Part shown: positions 1 to 11,068 of the stretch, piece after piece | Numbering within the stretch: the first letter of the stretch is position 1 | How the letters are laid out: each line of letters opens with the position of its first letter | Origin: Laccaria trichodermophora | Taxonomy: Eukaryota > Basidiomycota > Agaricomycetes > Agaricales > Hydnangiaceae | Direction: 5' to 3' | NCBI GenBank assembly: GCA_018417955.1 | Contig: JACTVC010000027.1 | Coordinates: 744,001-808,000 of the forward strand | Length of the DNA: 64,000 nt | The notes under the pieces: model-generated | The model's database searches: none | Seen by the model: only the letters and a program-made list of their open reading frames with translations | What the model was told of the DNA's origin: nothing | Program-made: the position numbers and the translations under genes

Positions 1-207
1 TTTCACATAAATTTTACAAGTCCTCGAATCATTGTTTCACTTCCCGGGTGACAGCGCAGAGTCAGCAGTATTACTGCACTGTTCTGGATGACTGTTTCAA
101 TGTTCGAGCGTAGAAAATGATAATAGTAATGAGCCGCAATAATGGGAATAAATATACCGACTAATGTAAACTAGGTACATACGTACGATGTTTCTAAATA
201 AATCCAC

Positions 208-2892
208 TCACGAACTTGAAAACGCAGCCGCTTGAACATTGTAGAGTTCCGCATATCTACCATTCTCCTCCTCAATCAATTCCGCATGAGTGCCTTGCTG
301 AACTACTTTCCCTCCATCGATGCATCTGTCTCCAAGAACATTTAATATCCTTATAAAACGAATGAACAAGAATAAGGAACCCACAAAATCATATCAGCAT
401 CTTTCACAATGGTTCCAAACCGATGCGTCACAAAAACCATCGTCTTCCCATTTCCTATCTCACGAAAACGTTCAAATAAATCACGTTCAGCGATAGAGTC
501 TAACGCAGATGTCGGCTCATCCAATATCACAAGTTTAACATCACCATGCTTCACCCGCATAATTGTCCGCGACCTATAAAAAAGCAAAACGTCAAGAGCG
601 AAATCATGATATATTCACGAATGACACGTACGCGATAATCCGTTGCCTCTCACCAGCAGAAATAGTGATGTTACTCAACGCAGGCGAATGGAGATCCAAT
701 TCCCTGAGCGCAGCTTCCCCAATTTCTCCATTCCCACACCCGCGCAAACTCTGCCCGAGAACCCGACAAGGATTCAGAATGGCATCCTGCCCTAGTCGCT
801 GAACAACGTCATACGCCCCCCCAAGTCGCGCGGCTTCCTCAATCTTTTCGGTGACGTCACTCAATTCGAAGCCACAATCACCTAACCCCATCAATATATT
901 CTCGCGTAACGACACGGGGAAAATATCTTCGGACGATGTCATGAACGCCATAGAACGGCGTAAATGGCGGCTATCATATTCGTGCACGGGATGGTCGTCG
1001 ATTTCGATTTCACCCGCGCATGCACACGAGAGTCCGGCGATGAGCTTGAGGAGGGAGGTCTTGCCGCTGCCGTTGACGCCCACGAGGACGACGAGTTGTC
1101 CGGGCTCAATGGTGAGGGAGACGTTGCTGACGCTGGGACGATTTTGGCAACCTAGGTAGTGAAATGATACATTTCTGAGCCAAAGAATAAGGGAATAAAA
1201 ACTGCGTGGGTGAAGTTACAAAGGCTAGTACGCACTTCATGGATATTTTCATTCCTTCATTTGAGCTGAGAACGGGGTCAGGATACGTCCGCATCGGTTT
1301 AAGTATTCGTGAGTTAGACTGGATGACTTTGAAAAGCTTCTCGGCTTTGATCATAATGTCCCAAAGGGGGGCTGGGTCGCCTGCCCCTCCGAGACAGTCA
1401 ATACTTTGTTTTAGCGTGCAAGTGATATATTGGAAAAGGACCATCTTCAACAAAGACGCCGGAAATGACGAGAACGAAAGGAATAATGCATAAAGAGCCT
1501 GAGGGCCGATAAGCTATATTTTTACGCCAGAGGCAGAATAAAACATACCATAGGATGGTCGATAACCAAACTGCGCATGAAAGACCAATACCAAGGTGGT
1601 TGAAGATGACAAGCAAGGTTTAATGTATTCGCTTTTACGACCCCAAGTGAGTCGGACGTGTCCTTGAATTCTGAAAAGGTTATCAGATTAAATTTGATTC
1701 ATTTTCAGGCAGAGAAAATACCAGTTTGCAGATATGAACTCAGCCCATCTTTGGCGATCGTTTCTCGATAGTTTTCATCGAATATCATCGTATAAAGCGT
1801 TCCTAGCCGGTGATAGTGCTTATTCGTCGTCCAGAAAGTATAACCTGTAGCATTGAAGCATGAGCGGCAAAACTCCAAGTAGATAATCTAGATGACAGTG
1901 TACCAGCTCCTCCGACGCCATTCGACGGAGCCAGAAACATGACTCCCAAAAACAAAACACAAAGTGTGGACAAAAGTTCCGCGTCCGGACTGCCCGTCTG
2001 TGTGATAATCCGGATAAGGACAAAGATTTCAGCGAAGAGGGTAATGATGTTCCGTATACGCGTCGAGAATTCGTGAACGAAATCCCATCCAGGCGTAATT
2101 TCGCCAAACGCCCACGGTTGGGGTAAAGAGGCTCGGGCCTCATGATCTATAACTCCATTAATTTTCGCTACCCTGTAGTAGTCCGGCGGAAGCGGAGTTA
2201 CCTTGAAGGTAGGACATGTCCATACTGAGGCTGGCTTGTAACAATGTCAATAGAGACGAAGGTATGGCGCGGAATCAGCTTACCTCCCGCCATGCGGGGC
2301 AGGAAATGGCGTCTAAGATAGCCTCCTATGATATGTTTCTCATCGTCACTAAAATATAGATTTAGGTTTTAGATGTCGTTCAATCAGGCGTGGCGCACAT
2401 GACTTTCTCAACAAGGGCCGTGATCAGCGGGATTGATAGCCAGGTCACGACTAGTGATTGGGGCAAAGGGCGGGCTTCCTCGGCCAACCAATCCCCCGAG
2501 AGACCCGCCTGAACCTATGCAGAAAGTAACGCTCAACCGACAGCCAGGATCCAAAGAGATAATAGATCACTCACAAGAGAAAGCACCCTATGTCCCATGC
2601 ACAACGAAAACGCAGGCGCTAAAGTCATCCACAACAAGGACGCAAAATAAATTGTAACCGCCACCGGCGCCACGTTGAATAACTCCCGAAATAACCAAAC
2701 AGAAGCGCGAGTGCGACCATCCACAGCCAGGACGCGGAACTGGAACAAAGCTGTTTGCAGACTCGAGAAACTCCGTGGTCGGGGGGCCTCATAAGCGATC
2801 TCGAAAATGCCCCACTTCAAGCGTCGCACACGGGACAATACTTGAGGGGAAGTAGGATCAGACAGTGTCAGTTTGGAATCGAGGGTTCCCAT
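208..2892 (-). CDS. ABC transporter, half-size, membrane domain plus one ATPase domain
   Basis: Multi-exon gene. The first exon (2892 to about 2570) starts MGTLDSKLTLSD and already carries hydrophobic segments. Exons around 2080-1800 encode further membrane helices. The nucleotide-binding domain is clear: Walker A GVNGSGKTS near 1083-1057, a Q-loop-like SLRENILMG, a degenerate signature SAGERQRI at about 650, Walker B VILDEPTSALD near 540, and an H-loop VFVTHR near 430. The intron inside the signature region (donor at about 631) joins QRIIA to SRTIMR in frame. The last exon reads GGKVVQQGTHAELIEEENG and stops at 208-210. One membrane domain followed by one ATPase domain is the half-transporter layout. 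Substrate is unknown. The signature lacks the usual LSGGQ, which may mean atypical ATP use. Several middle exon borders were not fixed. Confidence 0.85.
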
Positions 2893-3801
2893 AACGAGGT
2901 GTAAGGGAGTATTAGTAGTCGAAACTGGCAGCTGTTAAGGGCTTTATAAGAGGCGATCCGCTCAACTATCAGGATGGCCAAGTACGGACTCGGAGATACT
3001 AGACATTGGCAGCGTTGTGGGCGACCATCATCAGCTGTAAATTTCGTCCCAGCGTTGAGGTGGTGGGTGAAACTGTGGGCTCCATCGAGGATACAGGTGG
3101 CGTCGTCATCAGGCCCAGTGTCGGATAGGGAACACAGGATTCTATTCGAGAAAAGAACATAAATTAACCGTGAAATTGGAGCGCCTACAGATCGATATTT
3201 ATAACGTTGTTACTTCAATGCGCTAGTACAAAGAGTTTCAGCGAGCTTGATTGGAGAACAATGAACGTACGTTGTCGGACGTCGGTACGGCGTTGTGTGG
3301 CAACCGTGGGCGTTGAAGGTGTAGGCAATACAAGTAAGACAACAGGGAATATCAAATTGCCGCAAGGCGATATCTGAGTGGGCTGAGTGTAAAATAAAGA
3401 CGTGATAAATGAACCTGTATGTTTCCACACCCGGCTGAGTTCGGTTATGCAATTGCGTAGATTGTGGGCGTACAAAACGTGCTGTCGGACTATGGATCTA
3501 CGACTTGGCGGAGATAAGGGGACCCGGCCACTATTTTGCTGTACTCGCGAAATAGTGAAAAGGTAACCTCGTGATACATATGAATCGACTCGCCAGCTGT
3601 TTCCAGGTCCAGGTGTCCTGAACACATTTAGTTTTTTTGGGGGTTTGAGATGTGAATACACGACATATAGTGCAGAATTTGAGTTTAATCGGGACTAGAC
3701 CCATAGTTTATTGACAGCGTTTTTTAGAAGGTTCCAGATCTGTGTCATTGGGAAGTGGTTAAGAATTTCCGCATCCGGGAGAAGTCAAACATGGACCTAC
3801 C
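2893..3801. other. Intergenic stretch, no supported gene
   Basis: Lies between the ABC transporter start and the 3' end of the BTB gene. A 148-codon open frame on the minus strand (3661-3215) has no recognisable domain and its composition looks random, so it is not called. The stretch upstream of 2892 presumably holds the transporter promoter, but no clear TATA or other site was seen. Confidence 0.4.
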
Positions 3802-4901
3802 TCATGTTCCCTTTCTCGCAGTCTGAGCATCCAACTCCTCCAGCCACCCACCTATCAGCCGCCACACCGTATATTGTTCCTCAGTCCATTCCTGTCGTTT
3901 CTCTATGACACACGACGCACACAATCCCTCCGTTGCCCAATCAATGGATTTAATCCTCTCCAAAGTTTCAAGGGGCTTGTACACGCCATCATCCTCTAAT
4001 GCAGGCGTAATAACGAGGGGCATCCACATGTCCGCGAACACATCTGTGCAAGCCATATGTGCCGTTGTAGCGGGGGTGAAGAGTGTGGGGGTAAAGTGGT
4101 CGATGATGTGGGCCAAGAGTCTCCGGCAGAGCCAGGCATCGGATTCGGACAAGATGCCGCAGGTGTGGTCCTCAATAGGGTCCACCGTAGGGCCCTTGAC
4201 AGCCCTTTCCTCAGTGTCGAAATTCGTGGTGGTCACGAGGCTGTAGAACACAGCTTTGCGTACCTAGACTTACATCTCTGTCATTGTCAATGACAATGAA
4301 GAGGGTGGTACTTACTAATGGAAGCTTATACTTTGTAGCCAAATTCAGGGATTCGTGCAAGGGATGAGGAAGCGAAAATGATTCGGGGTAGGTTGTAAAC
4401 ATGGCTTCCAAGGTCTCAAGGGCAACAGAATGGATGTTTGGGAAATCTAGCTGATTAGGACTTGACGCACGAACGACCGAAGCTACACGTTGGAATGGAA
4501 GATGTCGACCTAAAGGGCTTGGCAACGAGAAGAGTGAGCTTTTGGAAAACAAATCCCAGCTTCGTGGGATTCGAAGAGGGCATGATAAAGATTGGTGGAC
4601 GAACTTACACATCATGGTACAGGTGCCCAAGCAGTGCCTCCACGTCGTTCGCACTGACGTTACGTTCCACATCCATGTACATACACACTCCATGCGCTAC
4701 GTTGGAACCCACAACGTCGTCCTCGGAGTATTTCGCGATTTTGGAGGCAAAAAAAAGGGAGTGCCGGGATAAAAGTGTGCGGTGGACTTTGAAGAGATAA
4801 TTTTGAATACGGAAGACTAATGAACCATCATGAAACCAGTAGACTTTGTGCTGGGTAAGCCCTTCGCTGGCGATTGTGGCAAGGATCGATGAGTTGGACA
4901 T
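3802..4901 (-). CDS. BTB/POZ domain protein
   Basis: Three exons. Exon 1 begins at 4901 with MSNSSILATIASEG and holds the BTB core: YWFHDGSLVFRIQNYLFKVHR, then LLSRHSLFFA, ending LLGHLYHD near 4615. Exon 2 ends at 4316 with KYKLPL. Exon 3 is 4263-3802 and starts VRKAVFYSLVTTTNF; the join is in frame through an intron of about 52 bp. BTB domains mediate protein-protein contacts, often as cullin-3 adaptors or in chromatin factors, but no partner domain is visible here. The C-terminal part has paired cysteines (CASCVIEK) seen in related agaricomycete BTB proteins. The upstream in-frame ATG at 4997 was not chosen because the segment before 4901 does not look like BTB N-terminus. Confidence 0.85.
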
Positions 4902-5069
4902 TGAAGTAGTGATGTATTGATGACTCAAGCAAGGTTGCTGACGAAATGTGTAAGATAAGATAAGATGTGATCGACTTAGATTGAAATCTTGACTCAACTC
5001 TCAAGCTTAACCTAGGCTACTATCCCGAGTTGAGGCAACTTGTATGCATGAATAAAAGTAAGCGTATCA

Positions 5070-6700
5070 CTATACATCGGCTGAGCTCAATGGTGACATC
5101 AATGTACGAATAAATAAGAACCCAAACCAAGGTCCCATCCCCGCCATCGCAACAGTGAGAAACAATCGGACCGCAAGATTGTCAAGCTCGCTATCATACA
5201 TAATCTGCGTAGGAAGCCAAAATCCGATGACAGCGACGAACGAAGCGAACGCGAGAACAAACGAGAAGGATAGGGTCAAGGCGCGTACAATGTAGGGTTC
5301 TACCCTCCCATCTTTACAAAGGTGAGCTCGATACAGAAAAAGCCTATAACAGAGTGTTACTCACACAGTCCATGGAGCTGTTGGGAATGTCTCGAGAAAA
5401 CAACGTTGGTCATGGAGAAGCAGATGCGCGGTAAAAGACGGGGTCTAGAGAGTGTCGAAGGTTCGCCACGTACGAAGCTAGACATCTGGAAGATCCCAAT
5501 TCCTAAATAAACGTGCCCCAGTGTAAACGTGATTGCAAGTGTCTTGCAACAAAGAAAGTGGATATAATCCAAGACAGTTGGAAAAGAAGGAATATTGCTG
5601 GAGACAGGCTGCGACAGCCATAATAGAACAAACAGAAGAAATAGAGAGAATGCAGCGTAGAAGGCCCCCATGAACATAAACACGAAAGAGATACTAGATG
5701 ATAAACCTGAGAAAAGAACAGGCCGATAGTCAGCCTTGAAGAAGGCTGGCCACGCATCAGCTGAGGTGTCTTGATACATTTCGAGACAGTAAATCCTGTC
5801 ATTGCGGATGAGTTCGTTTCCGGGGAAAGAATCTGGGACGGTACGTACATTGAGCTTATGATGATTCCAAAAATCCAATCTATGGTATTCGCTGGAGTGT
5901 TGAACCTGCCATAGGCAAGCGTCGCTTTACTGAGCCCAAAAATGACCACGGTGAGGGTCACAAAGGTCCTGTTTGCAGAGACAATCGCAACTTTGCGACT
6001 ATCTTGATGACGCCGACAATCTGGACAGAAATCGCCGTGGCAAAATATTGCCATTGGCAGATTCGAAGGATTAAGACACCGTTTTGCATCCAACGCTGGC
6101 TCTCTCAAATTCTTCGGAAAATTCGTGCCGGAGTAGTCCGTCTGGAAGAGCCATTTCATGCGTTGTGTTTCTGGATCTTCAGATTTGTACAGTGAAAGAA
6201 TGAAAAGGCTGCGAAAATGGTTCAGCAAGCGCTCAAAACCATAATTTATATTGCACAGTGCCTCACAAGAGGAAAATAACGACACTGGCAATCCATTGGA
6301 GAGTGACGGAGACGATGGTTGTCCCAATGAATGAGGTAACTGCTTGGGCAATCCCAAAACTGATGGTGGTAAAGAGCACGAGAAGATTATGTAGAGTGAT
6401 TCGCGGGCGAGGAATGGCCTTCGTGAAAATAGATCTGTGTCGACCGTTGGATTCCGTTGGCTCCCCTTGTTCCACGGACGTATCTTTGCGGTTCGGCGAG
6501 CGCTCAGCGCTCATGGGATGGTTGTAAATATCCAAGGAAGCGTTCAACGACAGCATAAACACGTGATATACTTAATGGTCCGTGCACTGACGCAGAAGGT
6601 GAAAGACGAATACTCTGACGTTGTGTCCGATACTTACGCGCGCTTACGCCCTTGCTTGAGGTGATGGCCAGGATGAAGTCCGACGACAACCGTGGATACT
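5070..6700 (-). CDS. Multi-pass membrane protein, unrecognised family
   Basis: At least four exons with strongly hydrophobic stretches: about 6400-6265 (NLLVLFTTISFGIAQAV...), 5985-5890 (NRTFVTLTVVIFGLSK), 5710-5500 (SSISFVFMFMGAFYAAFSLF, then VLLWLSQPVSS) and the last exon 5279-5070 (SFSFVLAFASFVAVIGFW, AMAGMGPWFGFLFIRTL), stop at 5070. A soluble stretch with paired cysteines (CHGDFCPDCRRH) sits near 6050-6010. I do not recognise the family. The start is unresolved: the segment 6900-6600 is duplicated at 17.5-18.5 kb, so the true N-terminal exon probably lies there. Seven or so helices are likely; a transporter or receptor role is a guess. Confidence 0.6.
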
Positions 6701-6985
6701 GTGTTTCTCTAAAACAATCCGAAATGGCGTACTGACTTTCCCGAGGACTCGGCGAATCCAGAGAAAGGTGAATGCAACGTTATGGGATCCATCACCATGT
6801 TCTGGTGCTGGTGCCTGGCCAACAGCGTAGCAACAATGCTCGTGCGATGATGACTCTGCTCCGAAAGAGATCAACGGACTTCAAGTTTTATGCAAAAGCA
6901 CAGGAATGGTTTGGGGAACAACTGTAAATTGACAACACAAGAATAATCTTCTACAGTGACAACTACATCATCATACTATCTTATC

Positions 6986-8382
6986 TTATCTGTTGGACCA
7001 GGGGAAACACGCCTCTTCTGCGCTAGATTCAACCGGCACATTACAGTACTGACGCCAATTGACAGTCACTCCCCTCTCCTTCAGACAAGGCAGATCGATA
7101 TGCTCAATCTGTTCACAACGTTCAGAAAGGACTCCGTGAATGTTTGCACCGTGCTGAACTGTAAAAATTGAGACTTCGTTCAACGCTTTCCAAGTCCCTG
7201 GATGTTCGAAGAAAGAGTTCAAGGAAAGCCAATCACATGGACCCAGATCTTCCAGATGCAAAGGGCTGACGACAAGGCGAATCTCCTTGATGCTGTTGTG
7301 GGGATTACATGTCGCCAACGTTTTCAAGATGAGTTGGAGTTGGGCCGGTGGTAGGGGGGAATAAGTTCGTTGAATAACATCGCCATTTGGAAGATGCAGT
7401 GAAGAAAAACATTGAATAAGGACAGTTAGTGTGATGTGTTCGAGACAAGAAAGGACGCCAAGATCGATATCTGTTTGTCCCAGATTAATCATGATGCTGA
7501 GGGAAAAACACAATACGCACTCTGACTATCGCAAACATCAAGGACCAACTTGCGAAGTGAGGCAGCAGATACGTTGATGACCTCCTGGATATCCGACATC
7601 CAACCTTTGTGCACCTCAAACACCTTTAAGGTAGAGAAGTCGAACGGTGATTTGGGATGGAGAATGGGCTTCGCCCCCATACCATCAACGTCTACGAGTG
7701 CAAGCTCCTCCACCTTCACTTGACGCGCCTGAACTGGCACAACATCCAAAGCTGGACGGTTTGGGAAACGGTCTACCTCGAGTCGCTTGAGGTCGGGAAG
7801 ATCATGTAACAGCTCGATGGGAATCCAGTAGAAGCACAGTGTGACGGTGAGCAGGCGGCTCTGAGATAGAAGAATGAGAATGTGTTTCCGCAAGGTTTCA
7901 TCGATTTTCTCCCATGTTGTGATGCTGTGGGCGAGACTAAGGCGCACAAGGTTGTGACTCCGTTCTGTAATCTGCGAGAGAACGTAAGAGCAGCCAGTCA
8001 ATTCCTTGCGCTGGAATGGTCCTTCCAGCGTAAGAGATTTCACTCGGTCGAGAAGGAAGGGATATAGTTGAATCACATATGCCAAAAACTCGAAGTTAGG
8101 AAAGGTCCTGCCTGCCATACAGCTGATATGCAAGTTTTGAAATAACTTTGAGAAGCAAAGCTCTTGGAAAACTGGAAACGATTGAGCTAGTGCGAGAATT
8201 GTAGGGATGTCTGTGGGAATGTCGTTGTAGGTGTCGATGATGCGATACATGATATCGGGGGGGAGTGGGAGATTCCATTGCGTAAACCTCAGCTCCGAGT
8301 CTATACTCGGCTGCTTGCGAAATCGTTGGAAGAAGGATAATCTGGAGAGTGACTTCCGTCCCTTACGGAAAAACTTCAACAT
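6986..8382 (-). CDS. F-box-type protein with leucine-rich C-terminal part
   Basis: Two exons, about 448 residues. Exon 1 is 8382-7521, exon 2 is 7470-6986; the 50-bp intron (7471-7520, GTGCGT...ACAG) is supported by an equivalent 54-bp intron in the paralogue at 16625-16678. Starts MLKFFRKGRKSLSRLSFFQR; an F-box-like helix-rich segment follows (PLPPDIMYRIIDTYNDIPTD, residues about 38-57), then the QSFPVFQELCFSKLFQNLHI pattern typical of agaricomycete F-box proteins. The rest is a string of leucine-rich segments (VKSLTLEGPF, HNLVRLSLAHS, LPDLKRLEVDRF). Expected role: substrate adaptor of an SCF ubiquitin ligase; substrate unknown. A broken inverted copy lies at 13.4-17.3 kb. Confidence 0.8.
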
Positions 8383-9197
8383 GGCGCGTAGAACTGAAAC
8401 TGAGGGGAAGATAGGAGAGGGATGCAGTAGCGACGCTCACGATAACGCAATCTACTGCAGGTAGGCTGTGTAGTCGATGATTGGTGTTATAACGTTAAAA
8501 CGTTAAGCGCTAAGTGGCGATTTGGTGGCGATAGACTAGTTGATAAGCACGTCACGGTATGACCTACTCACGGTAGCCATTTTCACTCCACTAAATTCGT
8601 CACAAATTCGTCATTTCATCTTCTTCGTCAATTCTCCAAGCTTCACTGCTGGAAGTTGTCGATGTTCGATATACCTTGAAGCCAGCAAATGTTTACCATA
8701 CAGTAGTCTGCAGTCACACGAGGGTAAAGTAAAAGAATGCGCTGTTAATAGCGACAACGCAACTACCGCTTTTATCATCCCCGACTTGATCTAGATGTGG
8801 GTTTGAAGCTGCCGGTGTTGAACTAGGAGAAGTGGTGTGATGTTGGCTTGTATTGCGAGAAATGGTGTACTTTAGCTGAAGTCAAATGTAGGGTATGGAA
8901 ATTGGAGTGCATAACGACTCTAAGTAACTCCCGCCGAGTTACCAAGGAGAGTATGAAACGTCGAGTGTCTGAAGCGAAGGTTCTTTTCTTGGACATTCCG
9001 TAACTGCAATTACCATCTCCTAAGTTGATTCGACCACAGCTTAGCGATAGCAGTATGATATGGCAAGTCAGTACATGTAAGCTTCCCAATCGGCGGAGGA
9101 GTCCTTAAGGTCATGTTCAGATGTCGCTCAGCGCCTTCAATTATAAGATTTACATAACATCCACCGAAGTTTCAAGCAAGGCAAATATGTTGCGGCG
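8383..9197. other. Intergenic stretch with the end of the duplicated block
   Basis: The first roughly 140 bp (to about 8525) are near-identical, in inverted orientation, to 13240-13356 upstream of the broken F-box copy, so the duplicated block includes the promoter side. The remainder up to the lyase stop codon shows no supported gene. Confidence 0.5.
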
Positions 9198-10691
9198 TTA
9201 GAAAGTCTGCACCTTTTCCAAAGCCTGCAAAACATCCCTAACCAAATCCTCGCCTTCCTCCACCCCAACACTCAGCCTAACCAACCCTTCCCCAATCCCC
9301 AACAACTCCCTCTCCCTCTCCGGCACACTCCCATGCGTCATCCTCGCAGGATGTTCCGCCAAACTCTCCACACCACCCAAACTCTCCGCCAACATAAACA
9401 GCCTCACGGAAGTCAAAAACCGCTCGGCAGCTTCAAACCCTCCCTTGATCCTAAACGAAATCATACCGCTGAAAGGGAACCCTTGCCCTCCTGGGTCTTC
9501 CAAAGGCCCGATAAACTTTCTCGCGTGCGGCGAGAGCATCCGCCACGCCAACGCATTCCTCTTATCCCCCTCCAATCCGGGATAAATCACCTCCTCGACG
9601 TGCGGACTCGCTTTTAGTGCTCTAGCTACCATCAACGCATTCTGCCCGTGAGCCTTCATCCGTAGATGAAGCGTCTTCGCACCCCGCTGTGCGAGCCACG
9701 AGTCATACGCACTCGGCACCGCGCCGATCGCGTTTTGTAAAAACCGGAGTTTTTCGTACACGGGTGAGTGAGCCGGGAGGATGAGTGCGCCCATGACGAC
9801 GTCTGAGTGGCCGTTGATGTATTTGGTGAGACTGTGCATGACGATGTCGGCCCCTAGGAGGAGGGGGGATGAGTAGAACGGGGAGAGGAAGGTGTTGTCG
9901 ACGAGGAGGAGGGGATGGGATGGGTGGTTGTGTGCTATTTGGGCGAGGCGGGGTATGTCGATTAGGCGGAGGGTTGGGTTTGTGGGTGATTCGATCCATA
10001 TTAACTGTTGAGATGTTACATATCAGTCGAAATAGAAAAAAGAAATAGAATGAACCTTGGTATTCTCGCGGATCGCATCTCTAATGGTATCTTCATCCGC
10101 ATGTTCTAGATCTACAAACGTCGTCTCCAGTCCTGGTTCTCATTGGCTACCCTTGTCATGTACCGGAATGTACCGCCATACACGTCGTTCACGCTGACGA
10201 TGTGCGCATTGGGTCCCAGGGACTGGAGGACCGTGGCGGTTGTGGCGGAGCCAGATGCAAATGCAAGCGCATGTGCTCCCCCTGATTCAAGGGAAGCGAG
10301 GGTGGCTTCTAGGGCATTGCGATTCGGGTTGGCAGAGCGAGAGTATTCGTAACCCTGTTGTAAGGTTTAGCGAGGGTTTAGAAAAAAAAAACGGATCATG
10401 CAAGCCCTGCAAGAACGGGCGGACCAAGGTTGACCCTCATCGAGTGTCATGCGCACTGATATGCCCCAACGTTCCAACAGTACATAGGAAGAACCCACAA
10501 CTCACCTTGTGAACACCGACCGCTTCCTGCTTGTATGTTGTAGATAAGGATATGGGCGGTATAACGGCACCCGTCTCGACATTGGGCTCAGAGCCAACGT
10601 GAATTGCCCGCGTTCCAAAACCATCTTCGATCGCGTTTGCTTTGGCACCTTTCAGAACGATGGGGTCATTGTGGAAAACTGCTGGAGACAT
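9198..10691 (-). CDS. CYS3: Cystathionine gamma-lyase (one frame break in this sequence)
   Basis: PLP-dependent enzyme of the Cys/Met metabolism family that splits cystathionine to cysteine, 2-oxobutyrate and ammonia in the cytosol (reverse transsulfuration). Exons: 10691-10506 (start MSPAVFHNDP, then GFGTRAIHVGSEP), 10354-10056, 10004-9198. Motifs: YEYSRSANPNRNALE (phosphate grip), ALAFASGSATTATVL, GGTFRYMTRVANENQ, VDNTFLSP (PLP-pyridine Asp), SLTKYINGHSDVVMG with the Schiff-base lysine, and SLGGVESLAEHPARMTH near the C-terminus, which favours gamma-lyase over gamma-synthase. Near 10131-10137 the frame slips by one base: NENQ is followed by GACTGG where GGACTGG would keep the conserved LETTFVDLE in frame. 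Either a sequence error in a G run or a real disabling mutation. Confidence 0.93.
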
Positions 10692-11068
10692 TGCGGCGAT
10701 GGTAGTAAGTAAGAATGTGGGTCGTTGTGTATTGCCGCAAGGTTTATATAGGGCCCAGGGAAGAACCTGCAACGACGGAGAACCGGAAGACGGCCATGGC
10801 GAAATTGTCAGGACAGCGCGATCGAATTTGCAACGATGGCGAGACAAGCCGTCACGTGCATGGTGCACAATGCGCAATTCACGGTCCGTAACTCGCCGAC
10901 GTGTACCCTTTTACCACTTTTACCCTCACGACTACTACATGGAAAACATTTGCTGGCTTCAAGGGATATCTAACGGCGACAACTTCCAGCAGCGAAGCGT
11001 GGAGACTTGACGAAGAAGATGAATGATGAATGTAGAACGGCTAAGTATCGTGAGTATGCCTGATGAGC
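10692..11068. other. Upstream region of the lyase gene
   Basis: No gene supported. The region between the lyase start and the inverted-repeat element contains the presumed promoter; no clear TATA box or binding site was identified. Confidence 0.3.

Noticed and set aside
3215..3661. 148-codon minus-strand open frame
   Set aside because: No domain, no sensible exon neighbours, composition looks random.
7489..7520. Apparent frameshift or 24-bp intron in the F-box gene
   Set aside because: Comparison with the copy at 16625-16678 shows a normal intron (50 versus 54 bp) that restores the frame in both.
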